Source: Saprospiraceae bacterium (GTDB lineage: Bacteria; Bacteroidota; Bacteroidia; Chitinophagales; Saprospiraceae). From it: a stretch of DNA of 64,000 nucleotides. A program made the translations under genes and the position numbers. Within the stretch, counting starts at the first letter, position 1. Each line of letters begins with the position of its first letter. The stretch spans positions 24,749 through 88,748 of the forward strand of contig JANQPA010000001.1 of the NCBI GenBank assembly GCA_028285545.1. Direction: 5' to 3'. A model generated the notes under the pieces. That model searched no databases. It was not told where the DNA came from and saw only the letters and a program-made list of their open reading frames with translations. Positions 59,840 to 64,000 of the stretch are shown here, in pieces.

Positions 59840-59906
59840 ATGCGCATTTAATCCTAGTCATTGCGCATATAGTCCATCTCCTTTTTTTTCGTTTCCTACA
59901 CCTTTG
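59840..59906 (+). promoter_or_regulatory. Direct-repeat promoter module F (before giant protein 2C)
   Basis: The repeats 59840-59860 (ATGCGCATTTAATCCTAG) and 59861-59881 (TTGCGCATATAGTCCATC) are followed by 20 bp with a T-tract and CTTTG (59902-59906) in CACCTTTG. It lies 4 nt after the HTCS-C stop and 50 nt before the start of 2C. Confidence 0.72.
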
Positions 59907-59956
59907 TTTCATACCAATTAAAGACAGTATTAGCTACTGATTAAAACCTTTATAAC

Positions 59957-62900
59957 ATGAAACAATCAAACCCAATTGGACTTAAACGATCTTTAGGAAT
60001 CATACTTATTCTAATTTTATTGGCCTTGCCATTTTTTATTAACCTTGAATCTCAGGGTCATTCAAATAACAAGGAAAATTTTGAGGCTTCATATGTGACT
60101 TTAGAGGATCACAATCCTGATTATTGGAAAAAAGATGGACTTTTTGGCAGATACATTAGGGAATATGAACTGAAAGAATTGAGAGATAAAAATGCCAAAC
60201 ATTTCCCCACTGCAAAAGGAAATGTCGCAGTGATCAGTGCAGGTGCCATCCACTACTTAGACGAACATGGCGACTGGCAAGAGATTGATACCCGAATAAG
60301 AGCATCTAAAGTAAATGGTTATGCCTTTGAAAATACACGCAATGGCATCCGAACCTGGTATCCGGATGAAAAGGGGGAGTCTATAGAAGTTGGCCTGGAG
60401 AATGAATTTTTATCTATCGGAAGTAATATGACTTTAAGCTGGGAAGATGAGGCAGGCAAAGTACTTAAACGTCAATCTTCAACTTTTTCCTTTCCTAAAG
60501 CAGATAGTAATAAAGTAGTCTACCAGGCTTTTTTTCCCGAAGTAGATAATGAATTTGAGATAGAACCTGATAAGGTAAAAAATAAGCTGATCTTAAAAAA
60601 GAGGCCTGCAGCAAAGGGAAGTTATTTAGTATTAAGCGAACAATTGGTTTTGCCCAATGGATGGACCATAAAATTAAATGAAGAAGATGTTGAGGAGGTC
60701 TATGAAACTAAAAATGGCTTTTCAATAGTAGACAAACTGGGAATACCACAATTATATGTTCCAGCTCCGGAAGTCTATAGCCTAAAAAAGGAAAGACATC
60801 TACAAGAAAATTTACCAGCAAAATGGATCTTAGAACAAGAGGGGCAGATATTAACCTTAAAAATGCAGGTAGCTCAACAATGGTTGCAAGATCCCAATCT
60901 ACAATACCCTGTTGTTTTAGATCCTACCCTTAGTACAACTGGATTTAAAGCAGGTTTTGTTAGCTCAAATGGTCATGGAAGTCCAAACGGTTATAATGTA
61001 GCCAGGGTCGGAAAAGGTGCAGGAGGTATTAATAGAGGATATATCCAATGGAATACAAATAGTATTAATGATGCCTCTATTATTTATGCAGTCAGTGCAT
61101 CATTTGGAGCGTCGAATATGCATTCACATACATTTGACATCAATGTAAATCAGGTTGCAGGTGCTTATGGTAATCATTCACCAGCAAATCGCCCTCAAGC
61201 CTATGAAGATTTTGCTACCGGTCCTACCTACTTTACGTTTGAATATGTAGGTGGGCCTTTGACTTATCCTACAGGTAGGGGACCAATAAATCTGGGCGGT
61301 CATGCAAAAAATGACCTAAAATCACGCTTACCCCAGAATAGGTTTCAAGTTGCTTTATCAGGCGTAGGGTCCCTAGGTTGTGGAAATTTTAGCACCTGTT
61401 CCTATGCTGAATTTTTACACACCAACTGTCTAATTGAAGTTGATTATTGTGTACCCTTTGCCATTACCCGTCAGCCAGTTGATCAAACCATTTGCAGGGG
61501 TGGTAATGCCTCTTTTTTGGTTTACACTCGTGGAACCCAGCCTTACCAAAATCGTCATTGGGAATATTCTTCTGATGATGGAGCTACCTGGAATGATTTA
61601 AGCGATGGGGGCTCCGCTCCAAAAATTGTTGGCGCTTATACTCCTAATCTTAGACTTTTTAATGTTCCAGCATCCTGGGAAAATTATTTATTTAGAGCGG
61701 GTGGCTCCAATAGATGTAGCAATGGTATGGCATGGTCAGATGGGGCTAGATTAAGTTTTCACCCCCTTCCATCAGTAATTTCGCACCCACAAGGAGGCTC
61801 GACCTGTGAAGGAGGAAATGTTTCTTTTACTGCTTCCTTTGAAGTGGGCACAGATTACAACTGGCAACAATCACTTGATGGAGGAACGACTTGGACTGAA
61901 CTCAGTGATAATGCAAACTTCGTCGGCGTAACCACCTCTACTCTTTCCATTATCAATCCACCTGCTAACTTTAACGGCAGAAGGTTTAGGTTGAGAGGTT
62001 ACCAAGGCTGTAATGAAAATTTTACAAATTCAGCTCCGCTTTCTTTGACCTTATTACCAAGTGTAGCCTCGCATCCCAATCCTGTTAATATCGTGAATGG
62101 GCAAAATGCCTCTTTTACTGCGGATTTAAATATAAATAATATCCAAAAATGGGTGTATACTATTGATGGAGGCGCTAACTGGATTGAAGTAGATGATATA
62201 AGTGGAAGTAACCCTGTATCTGGTTCAACAAGCAATACCCTTTCATTAGGAAATGTCCCCTTTAACTGGAATGGCCGAGAATATGCTCTTAGAGGATTCA
62301 ATAGCAGTTGTGGCCCCGTTTATACCAATAGAGCCCTACTCACTGTATTGGAGTGTGAGCTTCCAAAAGCTACTTGTAATAATATTAATGTTGAATTAGA
62401 TGACAATGGCCAGGCTACTATTACACCTGAAGAAGTATATAGTGGCCCTGCGAATGATTGTATTGTTGAAATGAGTTTGGATGAAACCACCATTTCCTGT
62501 GCTGTCAACTCTGTTACCTTAACCATCTTGGACAATTTAGGAAACGAAACTTCTTGCTCTGCTGAGCTTACCCTGGAAGATGGTGTGGCTCCGGAAGCCA
62601 AATGCAAATATGCTCTTGTTGAACTAGATAAAGATGGACAAGCGGTAGCGTTGGCTTCTGATTTTGATAATGGGTCAACAGATGCTTGTAGTGAAGTCAC
62701 CTTTAGCTTTGCCGATGGCTCTACAGAAATGAACATTGACTGTGACAGCGGCTCTTCCCTTGATCTTACTCTTCATATAACTGATGAAAGTGGGAATACC
62801 AGCACCTGTGATCAAACTTTATTCATTCGAGATGTGGTGGCCCCCAGGGTTGAATGCCAGGATATTACAGTGGAACTGGATGAAAATGGTTTTGGTGAAT

Positions 62901-64000
62901 ATTATAATTATAATCTCTTCAAGGAATTTATTGACAATTGTGACAAGTATACATATGAGGAAAAATATTATGAGGTAGGCTGTAGTGATGTTGGCACTTT
63001 TTATTCTTTCTTATTAGTGGAGGATGCTCATTTCGTCGATGCTACTTGCAGAGCAGAAGTTACCGTAGTGGATCCTATTGCTCCTAAAGCTATTTGTCAG
63101 GATGTGACGGTGACTTTAGATGAAAATGGTCAGGCTAGCATTTCTGTCGAACAAGTTAATAATGGTTCTTCAGATGCTTGTGGTATCAAAAGCATGAGTC
63201 TCGATAAAACAATCGTTTCTTGTACAGATAATTCAGTCACTTTGACTGTTATTGACAATAATGACAATGAGAATACCTGTACTGCTAATCTGACCCTTTT
63301 AGATGATATTGATCCTGTTCCAGATGTAGCATCCTTGCCTACCCATACTACAGAATGCTCTGTAAACGTTTCTCAGGCCCCTACAGCCACAGATAACTGT
63401 GCAGGTACTATAATAGGCTCTACTAATGACCCCTTGTCCTACAGTTCCCAGGGAACTCACGTCATCACTTGGATCTTCGATGATGGCAATGGAAATGTGG
63501 TCACTCAAACCCAAACCGTGATCATTAAGGATGTCACTGCTCCGGTGCCTGATGTAGCTACTTTGCCTACCATTACTGGAAACTGTGAAGCTGGTCTGGA
63601 ACCTCCTTTTGCTACTGATAATTGTGAAGGTCAAATTCTTGGTTCTACTTCTGATCCGCTTTACTTTGATAAAGAAGGAATTTATACCGTTACCTGGGTC
63701 TACGATGATGGCAATGGAAATACCTCAAGTCAAGATCAAACCATTGTTATTGAGGATGATGTGGCTCCTGTTCCTGATCGAAATAATCTGCCAACTCTCA
63801 GGGCACAATGTGGCCTTACGGTTTCTACAAAGCCAACGGCTACTGATCGATGTGTGGGGACTGTTGTTGGAACGACTTCTGATCCTTTGACTTATAATAC
63901 TCAAGGTATCCACCTCATCACCTGGACTTTTGATGATGGAAATGGAAATGTAGCAACTCAAACTCAGAGAGTGGTCATCAGAGATAATAAAGCACCGGTA
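59957..64000 (+). CDS. Giant T9SS-type protein 2C, N-terminal 1348 residues (runs off the window)
   Basis: The frame is open from ATG 59957 to the last base (1348 codons), and the 3' end is outside the window. The N-terminal hydrophobic segment is GIILILILLALPFFI. The conserved region HNPDYWKKDGLFGRYIREYE to YPVVLDPT is followed by a DNRLRE-like module (GYIQWNTNSINDASIIYAVS), three Ig-like repeats (TCEGGNVSFTASF), HYR-like units and the first PVPD repeats (from 63314). It is a paralogue of 2A and 2B and should end in PVPD repeats, a TSP3-like motif and a sorting domain by analogy. It directly follows HTCS-C and module F, the simplest intact regulator-target pair in the window. Confidence 0.9.
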   Translation, partial: MKQSNPIGLKRSLGIILILILLALPFFINLESQGHSNNKENFEASYVTLEDHNPDYWKKDGLFGRYIREYELKELRDKNAKHFPTAKGNVAVISAGAIHYLDEHGDWQEIDTRIRASKVNGYAFENTRNGIRTWYPDEKGESIEVGLENEFLSIGSNMTLSWEDEAGKVLKRQSSTFSFPKADSNKVVYQAFFPEVDNEFEIEPDKVKNKLILKKRPAAKGSYLVLSEQLVLPNGWTIKLNEEDVEEVYETKNGFSIVDKLGIPQLYVPAPEVYSLKKERHLQENLPAKWILEQEGQILTLKMQVAQQWLQDPNLQYPVVLDPTLSTTGFKAGFVSSNGHGSPNGYNVARVGKGAGGINRGYIQWNTNSINDASIIYAVSASFGASNMHSHTFDINVNQVAGAYGNHSPANRPQAYEDFATGPTYFTFEYVGGPLTYPTGRGPINLGGHAKNDLKSRLPQNRFQVALSGVGSLGCGNFSTCSYAEFLHTNCLIEVDYCVPFAITRQPVDQTICRGGNASFLVYTRGTQPYQNRHWEYSSDDGATWNDLSDGGSAPKIVGAYTPNLRLFNVPASWENYLFRAGGSNRCSNGMAWSDGARLSFHPLPSVISHPQGGSTCEGGNVSFTASFEVGTDYNWQQSLDGGTTWTELSDNANFVGVTTSTLSIINPPANFNGRRFRLRGYQGCNENFTNSAPLSLTLLPSVASHPNPVNIVNGQNASFTADLNINNIQKWVYTIDGGANWIEVDDISGSNPVSGSTSNTLSLGNVPFNWNGREYALRGFNSSCGPVYTNRALLTVLECELPKATCNNINVELDDNGQATITPEEVYSGPANDCIVEMSLDETTISCAVNSVTLTILDNLGNETSCSAELTLEDGVAPEAKCKYALVELDKDGQAVALASDFDNGSTDACSEVTFSFADGSTEMNIDCDSGSSLDLTLHITDESGNTSTCDQTLFIRDVVAPRVECQDITVELDENGFGEYYNYNLFKEFIDNCDKYTYEEKYYEVGCSDVGTFYSFLLVEDAHFVDATCRAEVTVVDPIAPKAICQDVTVTLDENGQASISVEQVNNGSSDACGIKSMSLDKTIVSCTDNSVTLTVIDNNDNENTCTANLTLLDDIDPVPDVASLPTHTTECSVNVSQAPTATDNCAGTIIGSTNDPLSYSSQGTHVITWIFDDGNGNVVTQTQTVIIKDVTAPVPDVATLPTITGNCEAGLEPPFATDNCEGQILGSTSDPLYFDKEGIYTVTWVYDDGNGNTSSQDQTIVIEDDVAPVPDRNNLPTLRAQCGLTVSTKPTATDRCVGTVVGTTSDPLTYNTQGIHLITWTFDDGNGNVATQTQRVVIRDNKAPV
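63314..64000 (+). repeat. PVPD repeats in giant protein 2C (truncated by window end)
   Basis: Units beginning PVPDVASLP, PVPDVATLP and PVPDRNNLP, with the next starting at the last bases (RDNKAPV). The order is the same 3' order as in the other copies. Confidence 0.88.

Noticed and set aside
22816..64000. Possible polysaccharide-utilisation locus because of the three HTCS genes
   Set aside because: No SusC/SusD-like pair, TonB-dependent receptor, glycoside hydrolase or sulfatase is present in the region.

Overview
The window reads as a chromosomal stretch of a low-GC Bacteroidota bacterium. The signs are type IX secretion (T9SS) C-terminal sorting domains, hybrid two-component systems (HTCS), LytS/LytR pairs, TlpA-type thioredoxins, BlaI/M56 pairs and promoters carrying a TTTG -7 element. 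The giant HYR-domain surface proteins suggest a Saprospiria-like lineage, but that placement is inference. No rRNA, tRNA, CRISPR array, SusC/SusD pair or full-length transposase was seen.

Left part (1-17.9 kb). This is ordinary, mostly envelope-directed content. It holds the C-terminal end of a carboxypeptidase-regulatory-like protein, a membrane LytTR protein, a secreted CocE-type hydrolase, a secreted TPR protein and a secreted alpha/beta hydrolase. That hydrolase sits 3 nt before an overlapping LytS-type kinase/LytTR regulator pair. Next come a DUF4350-like secreted protein and an erythromycin-esterase-like lipoprotein. On the minus strand there is a two-gene TlpA operon, then a BlaI repressor with an M56 (BlaR1-type) membrane protease. 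The protease carries about 18 ankyrin repeats where a sensor domain would be expected, and three dyads that look like BlaI operators lie upstream of the pair. A secreted S41 peptidase follows.

Right part (18.3-64 kb). This is the remarkable region: a tandem array of related cassettes. Each cassette has a complete HTCS of about 1400 aa (two-component propeller, Y_Y_Y, kinase, receiver, AraC HTH) at 18382, 36610 and 55621. Each is followed by one or two giant secreted proteins of 1900-2450 aa. Type 1 proteins (22816, 41020) have a glycine-rich ALK/LTK-like domain and duplicated jelly-roll-like domains. Type 2 proteins (30302, 48624 and 59957, the last cut by the window end) have a membrane anchor, a DNRLRE-like module and Ig-like repeats. 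The complete proteins of both types end in HYR-like repeats, 76-aa PVPD repeats, a thrombospondin-type-3 calcium motif and a T9SS type A sorting domain; the truncated copy stops within its PVPD repeats. The 3' halves of these genes are nearly interchangeable while the 5' halves differ.

Immediately after each HTCS stop codon, or after the remains of one, lies a compact regulatory module. It has two abutting 21-bp direct repeats, then 19-22 bp, then a CTTTG -7 element. I find six copies: 22613, 40831, 48510, 54497, 55150 and 59840. Five share one repeat sequence. The copy after HTCS-A has the same geometry but a different sequence, and the DNA-binding domain of HTCS-A is likewise the divergent one. 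The simplest reading is that each HTCS binds the module next to it and switches on the adjacent giant surface protein, and that duplicated cassettes are acquiring separate specificities.

Between 54.4 and 55.4 kb the array contains collapsed cassettes: HTCS tails, intact modules and the last 20-27 codons of a sorting domain followed by terminators. A 149-bp inverted-repeat element with a 10-bp target duplication has inserted upstream of HTCS-B, and the matching empty site is visible upstream of HTCS-C.
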